This document shows, piece after piece, positions 1-9,375 of a stretch of DNA of 64,000 nt. Numbering within the stretch: position 1 is the stretch's first letter; each line of letters opens with the position of its first letter. Both the position numbers and the translations under genes were made by a program. Source of the DNA: Tenodera sinensis (Eukaryota > Arthropoda > Insecta > Mantodea > Mantidae); assembly GCA_030765045.1 (NCBI GenBank), contig CM060969.1, positions 54,637,716 to 54,701,715 on the forward strand. The letters are read 5' to 3'. Under the pieces are notes generated by a model. That model searched no databases. It was given only the letters and a program-made list of their open reading frames with translations, and had not been told where the DNA came from.

Positions 1-276
1 GTGATTGTGTTTCGTTACCTGTTACTAAATGGCAAGCCAGTGGAAAGATACCTGGCATTTTTAAATCCAGATGGACAAGATGCGAACACTCTCTCCCTGT
101 GCTGTAGTACCATAGTATCTGTGAAAGTGAAAAAATAAAGTCGTGTCTCCTACCAGGGAAGGAATTCTTCTTTGACAAGCTAGGGAAATTATTTAACGGG
201 AAGGGAAATCCCCCCCCCCCCCGGATAATTCGAACCCTACTGCACACCCACTGCGAAAAGTCAGGAGCCGCCACTG
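1..276 (+). pseudogene. hAT-like (ZMYM1/DUF4371-type) transposase fragment with 3' terminal inverted repeat
   Basis: Frame 1 is open from the window edge to a TAA at 136-138. It encodes a 45-residue piece whose core (RYLLLNGKPVERYLAFLNPDGQ) aligns by eye with the decayed hAT copy at 55481-55966 (LRYEINGFPEERFWGF, then NPDGQNAD). That segment belongs to the DUF4371 region of ZMYM1-like hAT proteins. After the stop only non-coding sequence remains, including a C-run near 211-223. The block ends with CAGGAGCCGCCACTG at 262-276, the reverse complement of the hAT terminus CAGTGGCGGCT seen at 39822. This is therefore the 3' end of an internally deleted hAT copy, with its 5' part outside the window. 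A domesticated gene is unlikely, because the frame stops early. Confidence 0.7.
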
Positions 277-282
277 GTTACT

Positions 283-779
283 GTGGCGCGACTGGTCAAA
301 TCTTTTAAAGCTTTGAAATTCCGTTCTCTTTGCGCGGCCAAGAGATAAAATGTGGATAACGAACTTCCATTTGAGAAAAGTATAAGTATCACAAAACTCT
401 TAAAAATAACAAAACCGAAATGGTTCGATCCACAGAAAAATTCATGTTGACATAAATTGTGTTTTAACGAGATTTACATTTTTTATAGTGAGATTTGATC
501 TATCTCTTACGGTTTACCAGTTATACAAAAGTCACCAACGGTAGGATATATAAAAATATCTTAAAACATGTGGTATTTTAATCATAATCGTTAGAGCCAT
601 TATTGAGAAAACCAAAACTATCGACAAAAATTTCATGTAGAAGGTAGTTTAGGGTGGAGGAATTGTTTTCAAAAATCGCATCCTTGAAAGTCATTAAACT
701 TAAATACCAACTTTGGTTTTCAACCGACTTCTCGTTTTTGATGTATGTTGTTCACAGAAAAACACTAAACTCACACACA

Positions 780-835
<56 letters not shown>

Positions 836-926
836 ATTCAGGTGGCCTCAAAACACATTTCAGGTGAAATCTCGGCACAAAATGTTGAATTGAATGCAAT
901 ACTTCCCCTACTTAGAGGAAGTAAAA
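283..926 (+). mobile_element. ACTTTCTC-family dispersed repeat, copy 1 (5' part missing)
   Basis: This is one of about 14 copies or fragments in the window of a ~0.8-1.1 kb AT-rich repeat that I cannot classify. In the orientation called forward here, a copy starts near a TTGCACTCACATGACTTTCT-like end. It then passes a fixed series of landmarks: CGTTCTCTTTGC, TCTCTTACGGTTTACCAG, CGTTAGAGCCATT, GGGTAGTTTAGGG and CATTAAACTTAAATACC. It ends near GTAGAGAAAGTAAAAA. This copy enters at the TCAAATCTTTTAAAGC landmark and runs to the 3' end (GAGGAAGTAAAAATTGG). It carries a long CT microsatellite at the family's internal microsatellite position. Confidence 0.75.
784..834 (+). repeat. (CT)n microsatellite inside ACTTTCTC copy 1
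   Basis: About 25 uninterrupted CT units lie at the internal position where other copies of this repeat carry GT, CA, CG or mixed dinucleotide arrays. Confidence 0.95.
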
Positions 927-1818
927 ATTGGAACTTTTACGGTCATAATACGTAAGATGTAATACGACGCCCTACTGTAAATATTAAAATGTGATATTTA
1001 TACGGGCTTGTGTTGTTCAGTGTTGCAGATTTTTATACAGATGACTTTAACGATAGTAAATATCTCACAGTTGAATGAAGACAATTTCCCCAATACCATT
1101 ATTTTTACGTAGGTGTATGGCATAAATTCTCGACACTGCATTCGCAACAGTGTCAATAAACGAGTAAACTTTGATGTTTTTGTCAAAGCATTCCATCGAA
1201 TGTGTTCCCAAAACGAACGTGGATTTCATTTCGTCATGACGGACGTGACAGGTGTTGTTTACGTCATTAATATTGGGCATAAACCGCGAGCATGACTCCA
1301 CGTGACAGAATAGCCACAATGTATTGTATGGATCTGTCATCGCAGAGTGGTTACAAAACGCTGCGATGTATCTGTGCGTTTCAGAGTTTCATGCGCGTCT
1401 CAAGATGAAATACCTGTGTACTCGAAAAATATATCATCACCTTCTCCCTTAATTGATAACCTCATAACATTTGTTGATTCAATTCCACACACGATCTTCC
1501 CATTACCATAATAAAGAGGGGAGTATATTCACCCAGTCTGTCACAAGAGTAGCGCCGAAAACACAGGATGGAAAGTACTGCTTTAGCCAGAATAACTTGG
1601 CTAATAGATGCAGTTGTAAGAAATATAAAATATAGGTGAAATACCCGGCGTTGCCCGTGGCTGGACGGTCTTATTCCTACAAATATTAGACTTAAGTTGG
1701 ATACTATAAAGAACCCAAAAATAAACAAAATTAATAAATAAAAACACTGGGAAAACAGTATGCAAAAGCACTGTTGAACAACCTCAAATAGCACAAAGAA
1801 AATGAAGTAGAGAGTGCT
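927..1818. other. Unassigned AT-rich sequence
   Basis: Short overlapping open frames on both strands show no recognisable domain or codon-like bias. A phrase near 1639-1668 (AATACCCGGCGTTGCCCG) looks like a GC-rich motif common in invertebrate dispersed repeats, but it is too short to assign. Confidence 0.5.
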
Positions 1819-2330
1819 GTGTGAATGTAAGACGTTGCAATTCTATGTCAATCAGAACATTTTATTAATTATTTATAGAAGTAGTAGTAGAGAAAGAAAT
1901 GCGATTGTGTTTCGTAAAAGAAACGTGAGTAAAGATAACCGTGTGAATGTAATGCGTTGCATTTCAATTTCAAACTCTGAAACATTGTACGCATTGTGTG
2001 TGGAAGGGGGAGTAGAGAAAGAATGTGATTGTGTGAAAGGTATAAAGAGAAAATCGTGTGATTTTTTTTTTTGTAGTGTTTGACGCCCACTTTTACTACT
2101 ACGGCACCGCAGGCGGTGTAATAGTGTGAATGTAGTATATTGCATTTCTATTTCAACAATAGAAAATTGTATGTTGAAGGGGAATAGAGAGAGAAATGTG
2201 ATCGTGTTTCACACAGGAATAGCGAGTAGAAGAGATCGTGTGAATGTAATATGCTGCATTTCTGTTCCAGTTATAGAAAATTGTACGTTGAAGGGCGAGT
2301 AGGGAAAGATATGTGAATTGAATTGCATGT
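1819..2330 (+). repeat. Degenerate tandem array, four units of ~114-183 bp
   Basis: The phrase GTGTGAATGTAA (or GTGTGAATGTAG) begins units at 1819, 1941, 2124 and 2238. Each is followed by a TTGCATTTC-like phrase, then a GTAGAGAAAGAA/TGTGATTGTGTTTC-like phrase. Spacings are 122, 183 and 114 bp. The longer second unit carries extra sequence around 2060-2123 starting with a T-run. Units have diverged strongly, so the array is old. The AGTAGAGAAAG phrase resembles the end of the ACTTTCTC dispersed repeat, so these may be tandemly repeated terminal fragments of it. Confidence 0.6.
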
Positions 2331-2352
2331 GAATATATATATGGGATGTAAA

Positions 2353-2748
2353 TTAATAACACCACAGGAATTTTACTGGTAATAGAGGGTTCATAAACAA
2401 TCAATTTGAGATAAACCGATGGTCTACGACGTGAAGTTAATAAGGTATACGTTCAAAGTAATTAGGGATTGTGACCAATAAAACAAACAGAAAGAAATAT
2501 GTCAATATTACTCACTGGAATCGAAATAGTACGTATTAGGAACTTAGTAAAGCCTGACTGTTGTCTCTCTGAGGAAGCATTTCTAAATTGCAGCGTTATC
2601 CAAAGCGCTTAAATTGGAGACCTAACATGTGGCTGCACGCCACTGTAATGGATAAAAGGTTGTGGTGAGCGGCTACAGAAAAAAGAGGACAGTTATAAAA
2701 CGTGTGCTGTGGCCGCACGGTTATGGCGACTGACTGTGGACCTAAGGA
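2353..2748 (+). repeat. Duplicated segment, copy 1 (~396 bp)
   Basis: This is nearly identical to 3202-3596. I counted four small differences: TAAACA/TAGACA, GGTCTAC/GGCCTAC, TTATCC/TTACCC, and a short A-run change near the end. It begins TTAATAACACCACAGG and ends CCTAAGGA. Its last ~60 bases carry a GGCCGCACGG box-A-like tRNA motif. A diverged inverted fragment of the start of this sequence is at 4585-4641, so it belongs to a dispersed family. Confidence 0.9.
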
Positions 2749-2794
2749 CCTCTAATTCGAAACCGGTTTAGATTAGGCGGTTTGGGACACCTTC

Positions 2795-2996
2795 GGCCTG
2801 CTGACTTGGATAGCCATGATCGTTAGGGCAACACGTAGTGCACTGGCCAAGCACTCAAAACCTAAGGTCGTGAGTTCGAGTCTCGGCAACCGCAGTCAAA
2901 TGTGCCTGTGGTAAAGGACGGGGAGGGCCCACGTAAAATAATCAGTGTGATGGCACGCGTGGATGATGACGGGGTATCATTTGACTGCGGTTGCAT
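2795..2996 (+). mobile_element. tRNA-derived SINE-like unit with 17-bp inverted repeat
   Basis: The stretch GGATAGCCATGATCGTTAGG resembles a tRNA box A, and GTGAGTTCGAGTCTC about 55 bp downstream resembles a box B. This is the layout of an internal RNA polymerase III promoter in a SINE head. The head is followed by a perfect inverted repeat, GCAACCGCAGTCAAATG at 2886-2902 and its complement at 2978-2994, with a 75-bp loop region. The unit sits between the two copies of the 396-bp duplication. Confidence 0.55.
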
Positions 2997-3201
2997 GGAT
3001 TTTGCTTCTTTTCTTTAAAAAAAACACTACAATGTAATTTGTAAAAAATAAATAATTTTGTACAATTCAGAACATGTATTTACATAGGTTTAATTGGTGA
3101 CGAACAGTATAACAAGAATATAGCAGAAAAACCCGTTAAAAGTATTACAAGTAGGCAAAAAATGTCTATTTCCATTATAATGGACACCGGGACTGAAAGG
3201 G

Positions 3202-3596
3202 TTAATAACACCACAGGAATTTTACTGGTAATAGAGGGTTCATAGACAATCAATTTGAGATAAACCGATGGCCTACGACGTGAAGTTAATAAGGTATACG
3301 TTCAAAGTAATTAGGGATTGTGACCAATAAAACAAACAGAAAGAAATATGTCAATATTACTCACTGGAATCGAAATAGTACGTATTAGGAACTTAGTAAA
3401 GCCTGACTGTTGTCTCTCTGAGGAAGCATTTCTAAATTGCAGCGTTACCCAAAGCGCTTAAATTGGAGACCTAACATGTGGCTGCACGCCACTGTAATGG
3501 ATAAAAGGTTGTGGTGAGCGGCTACAGAAATAGAGGACAGTTATAAAACGTGTGCTGTGGCCGCACGGTTATGGCGACTGACTGTGGACCTAAGGA
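3202..3596 (+). repeat. Duplicated segment, copy 2 (~395 bp)
   Basis: Direct repeat of 2353-2748 at about 99% identity by eye, offset by 849 bp. Here it runs into a well-preserved box B (GGGTTCGAACCC, 3609-3620), whereas the equivalent position in copy 1 reads AATTCGAAACC. The 3' end of the repeat is therefore part of a tRNA-like SINE head. Confidence 0.9.
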
Positions 3597-3640
3597 ACCC
3601 CAGAAATCGGGTTCGAACCCAGAGATGGGTAAACTTTTCC
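3549..3640 (+). mobile_element. tRNA-derived SINE head with intact B box
   Basis: GTGGCCGCACGGTTATGGC (box A-like) and GGGTTCGAACCC (box B, 3609-3620) are spaced as in a tRNA gene. No cloverleaf with complete acceptor pairing was seen, so this is a SINE head and not a functional tRNA gene. Confidence 0.55.
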
Positions 3641-4085
3641 CCCCTTCTTTTCCATGTTGAGAGCAATGTTGCGTTTATGCTTTAAGATAGCAAAATACCT
3701 CCATCATATGCAATGCACATAGTATTGTTTACTTCTATTAAATAAGTTATTTCCTGAATGGTTCTCACGCTCCAATTTTGTACACAACAAATTCTCTCGA
3801 AAGATCGCAAAGCCTTATCATCATTCATTGTGGTACACCAAACCTCAGACCCATATGTTACTACTGGCCTTATTAACGTTTCATAAACTTTGAGTTTAGT
3901 ATATATGTTTATTATTCCATTAGAGAAAATATTTTTATTTGCATAATAAGCTCATTCCCTGCCTGTATTCTTTCTCTTATTGTATTTCTCAATTTATCAT
4001 CAGATTTAATTAAAGTACCAAGATATTTTGTTCTTCTTGTATCTACCTATCATATTGTAATGTTAATGTCAATTCAACTTATGTT
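3640..4085 (-). pseudogene. LINE reverse transcriptase C-terminal fragment (endonuclease/RT type)
   Basis: Reading the minus strand, one frame gives KYLGTLIKSDDKLRNTIRER and then RIQAGN. After a shift it gives YTKLKVYETLIRPVVTYGSE followed by VWCTTMNDDKALRSFER. These are the post-catalytic thumb blocks of insect LINE RTs (YLGTLI..., then LIRPV(V/L)TYG(A/S)E(T/V)W). In-frame stops and at least one frameshift break it, and the catalytic YADD/FADD part is absent. The clade is uncertain (RTE-like or CR1-like). Confidence 0.65.
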
Positions 4086-4309
4086 TATAACAATTCAATC
4101 GTATGTAACTCTTTCAAGTGCTTATCTATTATTTACTTATTTCTAAGGTGCTAGTTAAGCTTGAACCATCTCATTTAAGTGAAAACTAAGTTCTCATTGT
4201 GTACCACTATTTGTTTAATGCAAGTGTAAATAATAGTTAAACTTTAAACAAAAAATTTAAACATTAAACGAAAAATGACAACACGACACAAATGTTTCCT
4301 GTAATTAAA

Positions 4310-4482
4310 ATTAAATTAAGCATGCGCTTATGAAAAAAGAAAGGAAGGGAAGAAAGGAAAGGAAGAAAGAAAGAAAACAAAAATACTGGCCTATGGATAT
4401 TCGAACCCGCGCTTTTAATACGTACCTAGTACCATATTCATTACGCTAAACAGACAAGCTACGGACTCTGCCCGCTTGTTCT
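4310..4482 (-). mobile_element. tRNA-derived SINE, minus strand, with purine-rich flank
   Basis: On the minus strand GTAGCTTGTCTGTTTAGCGT (box A-like) is followed by GCGGGTTCGAATATCC (box B) at the expected spacing. A (GAAAG/GGAA)n purine-rich tract at 4328-4375 lies on the downstream side of this head. It may be the SINE tail. Confidence 0.5.
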
Positions 4483-4584
4483 TTCTTCGTACGCTACAGC
4501 TGCAGTGGACATGATCAGTGGCGTGCATACTCTCAAACAATTTTAAGATTCAGATCTGTGATTTGTAATCCTAGACCATAGGTT

Positions 4585-4641
4585 TCCTTTGTCAAATTGA
4601 TTGTCTATGGACCATCTACCACCAGTAAAATTCGGTGTTAC
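4585..4641 (-). repeat. Inverted diverged fragment of the 2353/3202 repeat family
   Basis: The reverse complement shows the same phrases as the start of the 2353 and 3202 copies: TAACACC, AATTTTACTGGT and CAATCAATTTGA in the same order. Several substitutions and a short deletion show it is older than the local duplicate pair. Confidence 0.6.
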
Positions 4642-7050
4642 TCATTTACACCTGTATATATGCTAAGTTTTGTTTCGGTAGGTTTAATCGTTTTGTAAAA
4701 ATTCCATTTTTTTGGCAATGTAAGTGGCAGCCGTTGAGCTGTCCTCATACACTCCAGCGGCCTGTGTTGTACCGGATCGGCGTATGCTTCGAGACCAGCA
4801 CTGACCTCAAGATGTAAACAAAACACTTGCACAGTGGTAAACGCATAACACTGAGGGGGTTGTTACTTTGGGAAAATCCACGCTATTCGAAATTTTATAC
4901 CTGACAGGTGTGAATATTACTGAAATTATGCATTCATTAAGTAAAAATGAAGATTTAATTCTCATGAAGCAATCGAAACCATGCATTTTAGAGTTGAAAC
5001 AACGCTGACAAAAGTATACATATTTTCCTAATGATGCACATTATCATTATCATAATCCATTGTGAGCTAAAACAATAGCAATTGCTTTTAATATACAAGG
5101 TCTTCCTCTTCATTTTCCTAAAACAATTGCGTTGTTTTGCAGATTATCGTGCTGAAGTAAAACTAACGGATAAGAATGACCGCTAAAGCTGCCGCTTCAC
5201 CCACCAGTGCTTATACCTGACGCATGAATTTGTCGCCTGTCCTTCCCTTTCCTCTCACTGTCAGTAACACCAGGCGATACCTCCCCTAACTTCCCCATCA
5301 CACGAATGTGTCGGACATTCAATGAAGGTAATATGACAGCACATGACGTTGGCAGATCTCTCTTACAAATTAAACTTTTAATGACATTTTAACATTAAAT
5401 TGTGAGTAAATTCATTCGAATTAAAGCGGAAATGTATTACAGCATTGTTTACACAAGACTTGCAGGATAGTTAGTGAAATAATAAACCATCACCAAGAAG
5501 CTAGATGGCTCCAAATATTTGATACAAATTATTTTTTCTGCGAAACGGTTCTTTATTGACAACAATTGTATTGGACATATTTATTACATTCATCACCTAG
5601 AATCCCTGGTTAACGTATGGCCGAAGCAGATCCTTCCACCCAGTATAATTTAGCAATCACATTTCTGCATCATATCCAAACCATTTTAAACAATAAATAC
5701 AAATAACAGGCTTCATAGATTCTATTCTTGAAGCAACTTGTTGAACATTTCAGATCTTCAGCTTCTAGTCTGATTCTTGCCACAGGAGTGGTCATAATTA
5801 TGACCCAACAACACAGTAAAAAGAGATAAGAATTATCATAGTATAACGGACCATTAATCGGCTGAGAAAGCCACTATTATATTACATACTTACAGTTAAA
5901 TTATTGGTATTATTACCTACACTGAATTTTCTGGCTAACAATTATGAACCCATGATGAGAGGTACCACACAAAACTTGAGCAGAAACAGAAGAATATGGA
6001 AATCTGAAGTCCAAAGTCAGTTAGATTGGCCGTATATGTATCAAAGGTGTGGAGGATACTTATCAAGAAAGTGCAGTGCGTAAGTTAACGTATCGGCTCA
6101 CAAGTCAAATCGTGATTCTAGGGAAAGTGGTACTACTCCCCAGGCAAGAACGGTGGTGCTTCCCCTAACACACGAACAACGTATAGGCAGGGACAGCCTG
6201 GCTTCCTCCAGTGCAAACCGGAAAACTGCCCTAAGCGGAAAAATAAATAAAATTGATAATTATGGAATTCTGGCAAAAGATGTACCACAAACTTCGTGCA
6301 ATCAGTGACAGTGTGGTCTGCCTCACCAAAATTATTCGCTCTACATTGAAAAGTTTTTGCACTATTTCAGACTGTACGCTTATCACACTACATCCGCCGA
6401 TTTGACCGCTATTTACTGACAGGACTCCTATTGCTTTTCCGTAATTGCAGCATAGAACACGCTAGACGTGAACCCACAGCAGTTAACTGTGCAAGGTCAG
6501 CATTCAGCAAACGCCTATCGCCAAATCTAAATAATATGTAAAATGTGTCGTTTGACAGTGTAAAATCGTAGAGATCTGCTTAAAAAGGTCTGATAGTTAT
6601 ATTCACTTAACTGTTCAACCCATTCTTCTATAAATTATTCTTACAAAAAGTATTCCTCTATTTCTTGTTAAATCTTTAAAACGCGGTCGCATTACAATAA
6701 CTATTAAATACCACGTGCCTTGGATAACCACTATACAAAGATGAATAATTTAGCTCAAAAAAAAAAACAAAGTATTCGAAAATGCAAACCAACAACAATT
6801 CGGAAATGGTTAATGTCGCAAAATATATTATTTGAAACCTTCATTTTTTTCTCCTTTTTGTGCGTAAGTTTGTTTAAAATTATACAACATTCATTCAGAT
6901 TGCAGAGACTTTGCAGGATATTCCCAGAAAATTTGAGTAAGATGTTAATATCAGCTTCAAGTGTGACAGTTTCGTGAAAATTGTTAGCACCATATATATT
7001 TAATATCAAAAAAGTTTTCTTTTTTTTCATGTAAAGTGTAAAAGTGTAAC
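4642..7050. other. Unassigned intergenic sequence
   Basis: Only short open frames in AT-rich sequence. Nothing resembles a transposase, RT or host exon. No tandem array was seen. Confidence 0.5.
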
Positions 7051-7061
7051 CTGGAGAGAGA

Positions 7062-7096
<35 letters not shown>
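7051..7096 (+). repeat. (GA)n microsatellite
   Basis: An almost pure GA/GAGG dinucleotide tract of ~45 bp. Confidence 0.95.
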
Positions 7097-7098
<2 letters not shown>

Positions 7099-7282
7099 TT
7101 CTTGAAAAAACTTCGCGTCGCGTTTGTTATTTAAGGGACACAGGGGCTGAATTTTATAACACTCTTTTCTTTAATTTTAAGGTAATTTACCTTCAAATTG
7201 CTAAATAACTAAACGTATTGCTGTGCAAAGGCTGAAAGCTCTAGCTCGATATTTTCTGAGACAATATATAAATATTTCAATT

Positions 7283-7441
7283 ATGTAAGAAACGCAATTT
7301 TTATTTTCTGTACTACGTAAAGCAGAGGAAGTATGTATTCGACCCAAAAATTCGACGTCAAGATTTCACCAGAAATATATTTGGAGACCCCTGAATCCAA
7401 AAGAGCACTTTTAGAAAAAGGTCCGTGTGTGTGTGTGTGCA

Positions 7442-7494
<53 letters not shown>

Positions 7495-8100
7495 CAGTCT
7501 GTGGACAGCACAACACAAAAACAAAAATTTGGTTAGAAACCAAAGTTGCTATTTAAGTTTGATGTCTTTCAAGGATGCAACACGAAGATTTTTTTATTAA
7601 AATGATATATGTTTGAGATATGTTTATGACAAATGAAATGTATATCTTGAATTTTCTGGCTGTAGCCCCTGTAGTCGTATTTACTCTGGACGACTTTTGC
7701 ATAACTGGTAAACCGTAAGAGATACACCAAATCTTGCTGTAGAAAAAAAGGAGATCTTGCTAAAATACACAATCTGTCTAAATAAATTGTTTGTATATAT
7801 GTGTTAATATTGGTGTGAGTTTTGGAGAACTTATACCTCTGTCAAATATAACGTAGTTATTCATTTTTATATGCTAATCGTGCAAAGAGAACGGAATCTC
7901 AAAGCTTTAAAAAATTTGATTATCGCTCACAGTCTATTGTATTCTCATATTCTCCTTGCTACTACAATGGAATAAGCAAAGAAAGTGAGCAATAATTTGT
8001 ACAACTATTTGTCTCAACTAACACAAAGAAGATATAGGAATAAGAGTTTGTAAGACCGGTTAGTACAAGGGTAGAGAAAGTCATGTGAGTGCAACAGATC
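7283..8100 (-). mobile_element. ACTTTCTC-family dispersed repeat, copy 2 (near full length, reverse)
   Basis: It has both ends. It starts with a CTGTACTACGTAAAGCAGAG variant of the 3' end and finishes with GTAGAGAAAGTCATGTGAGTG, then CAACAGATC. All landmarks of the family are present in reverse order, apart from a short deletion after CACGAAGATTTTT. The internal microsatellite is (GT)n at 7423-7492. The two ends share the inverted phrase ACTTTCTCTACT, suggesting short terminal inverted repeats. Confidence 0.75.
7423..7492 (+). repeat. (GT)n microsatellite inside ACTTTCTC copy 2
   Basis: About 70 bp of GT units, broken once by GCATGC near 7439-7445. Confidence 0.95.
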
Positions 8101-8329
8101 AGATTTTTTAAAAGTGAAGTATGATAGTGACAGTTACTGAAACTTCAGAAAGTGAAAATAAATGTACGTATTTTATTTAAGTTGATGTTATTAGTTGTAG
8201 AGAATTTTATGAAGGGTCTCCTTTGGTTCCTCCCCCCCCCCCCTTTCTTTTTAGCGTCCTTTAACCTGTTCGTTCATATCGGACGATGAATGAAATTATG
8301 TTCAAAAAGTCCGTGTTTCTGTACAGCTT

Positions 8330-8478
8330 ATAGTTACCCTACATTCATGCTCTAAGAATCAGGGAAAACCCCGAAAAAACATTATCCGATTAACTCTCCT
8401 GAACCGAGATTTGAAATCGGAACCTCTTGAGTGCAAGGCTGGCATGCTGCCCCCTCACCACAGAGGCTGGCTCGGCAC
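8330..8478 (-). mobile_element. tRNA-derived SINE, minus strand
   Basis: The minus strand reads GAGCCAGCCTCTGTGGTGAGG (box A region), then CCGATTTCAAATCTCGG (box B region), then TTTTCGGGGTTTTCCCTGAT. That last body phrase resembles TTTTCGGGGTTTATCCAGAT of the SINE at 19747-20130, so the two may be related. Confidence 0.55.
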
Positions 8479-8555
8479 TGACGTTGTTTGTATTAAAACC
8501 TTTCCTTGTTTTTCAGTATATGTACATTAATTTTATTTCTGAGCTAATAAAAGTA

Positions 8556-9157
8556 TAAAGGGTGCGATACGAAGATTTTGAGGAAAATTTCTCCACCTCA
8601 AACTACTGTTTACATGGAAAATGTTTCGAAAAATTTGAGTCTCTCGAAAATGGCTCTAACGATTTTGATTCAAATGCTTAAAATGTTTAAGATATTTTTA
8701 TGACAAATGAAATGTATAATTTGAGTTTGAATTTTCTGGCTATAGCCTATGTTTACTCTGGATGACTTTTGCATAACTGGTAAACCGTAAGACATATGTC
8801 AAATCTACTATTTAGATCTTGTTAAAACACACAATTTATGTCCAAATAATGTTTGTTCTTTTTTGTAGAGTGAACCATTTCGACATATTCCTTGTTATTT
8901 GTGTTGTTTTTGAAATACTTAAACCTTTGTCAAAAAGAAGATCGCTATTCATTTTTATATTTAAGCAGTGCAAAGGAAACGGGATCTCAAAGCTTTAAAA
9001 GATTTGATTGTCGCACAAAGCCTACTGTATTCCTATACTCCTCTTGCACCTTATGATAATTTCTGCAAATGTTCATCTCGACTAACAGAAAGAAGACATA
9101 GGAATAAGAGTATGTAAAACCGGTTAGTAGGGTAGAGAAAGTCTTGAGTGCAACACG
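8556..9157 (-). mobile_element. ACTTTCTC-family dispersed repeat, copy 3 (reverse, truncated)
   Basis: It begins at the CACGAAGATTTTG landmark and continues to the terminal GTAGAGAAAGTCTTGAGTGC, then AACACG. The microsatellite and the GGGGCCTC landmark are missing from this copy. Confidence 0.75.
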
Positions 9158-9185
9158 CCAGATTTTTAGTTATGTTATTCAGAAT

Positions 9186-9375
9186 TTCGCGCGCACACAC
9201 ACGCACACACACACACAAGCGGCGCGCACGCACGCACACATGCGCACACACATACAATTCTGCTTTTATGCAAGGGCCTTCAAAACGAGTGCATCCGGTT
9301 AAATCTTGGTATCGAATTTTTGTAAAATACCATATCGCTCCTATTTACTGCACGGAAGTATTAGAGAAAGTAGTA
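9186..9375 (+). mobile_element. ACTTTCTC-family 3' fragment with CA-rich microsatellite (forward)
   Basis: A GCGCAC/CACA alternating tract (9186-9255) is followed by GGGCCTTCAAAACGAGTGCA, a CCGGTTAAATC phrase and finally TATTAGAGAAAGTAG. This is the post-microsatellite 3' portion of the repeat. It abuts copy 3 in the opposite orientation, forming an imperfect inverted pair. Confidence 0.6.

Noticed and set aside
654..955. Serine/leucine-repeat protein
   Set aside because: Translation of a (CT)n microsatellite inside a dispersed repeat.
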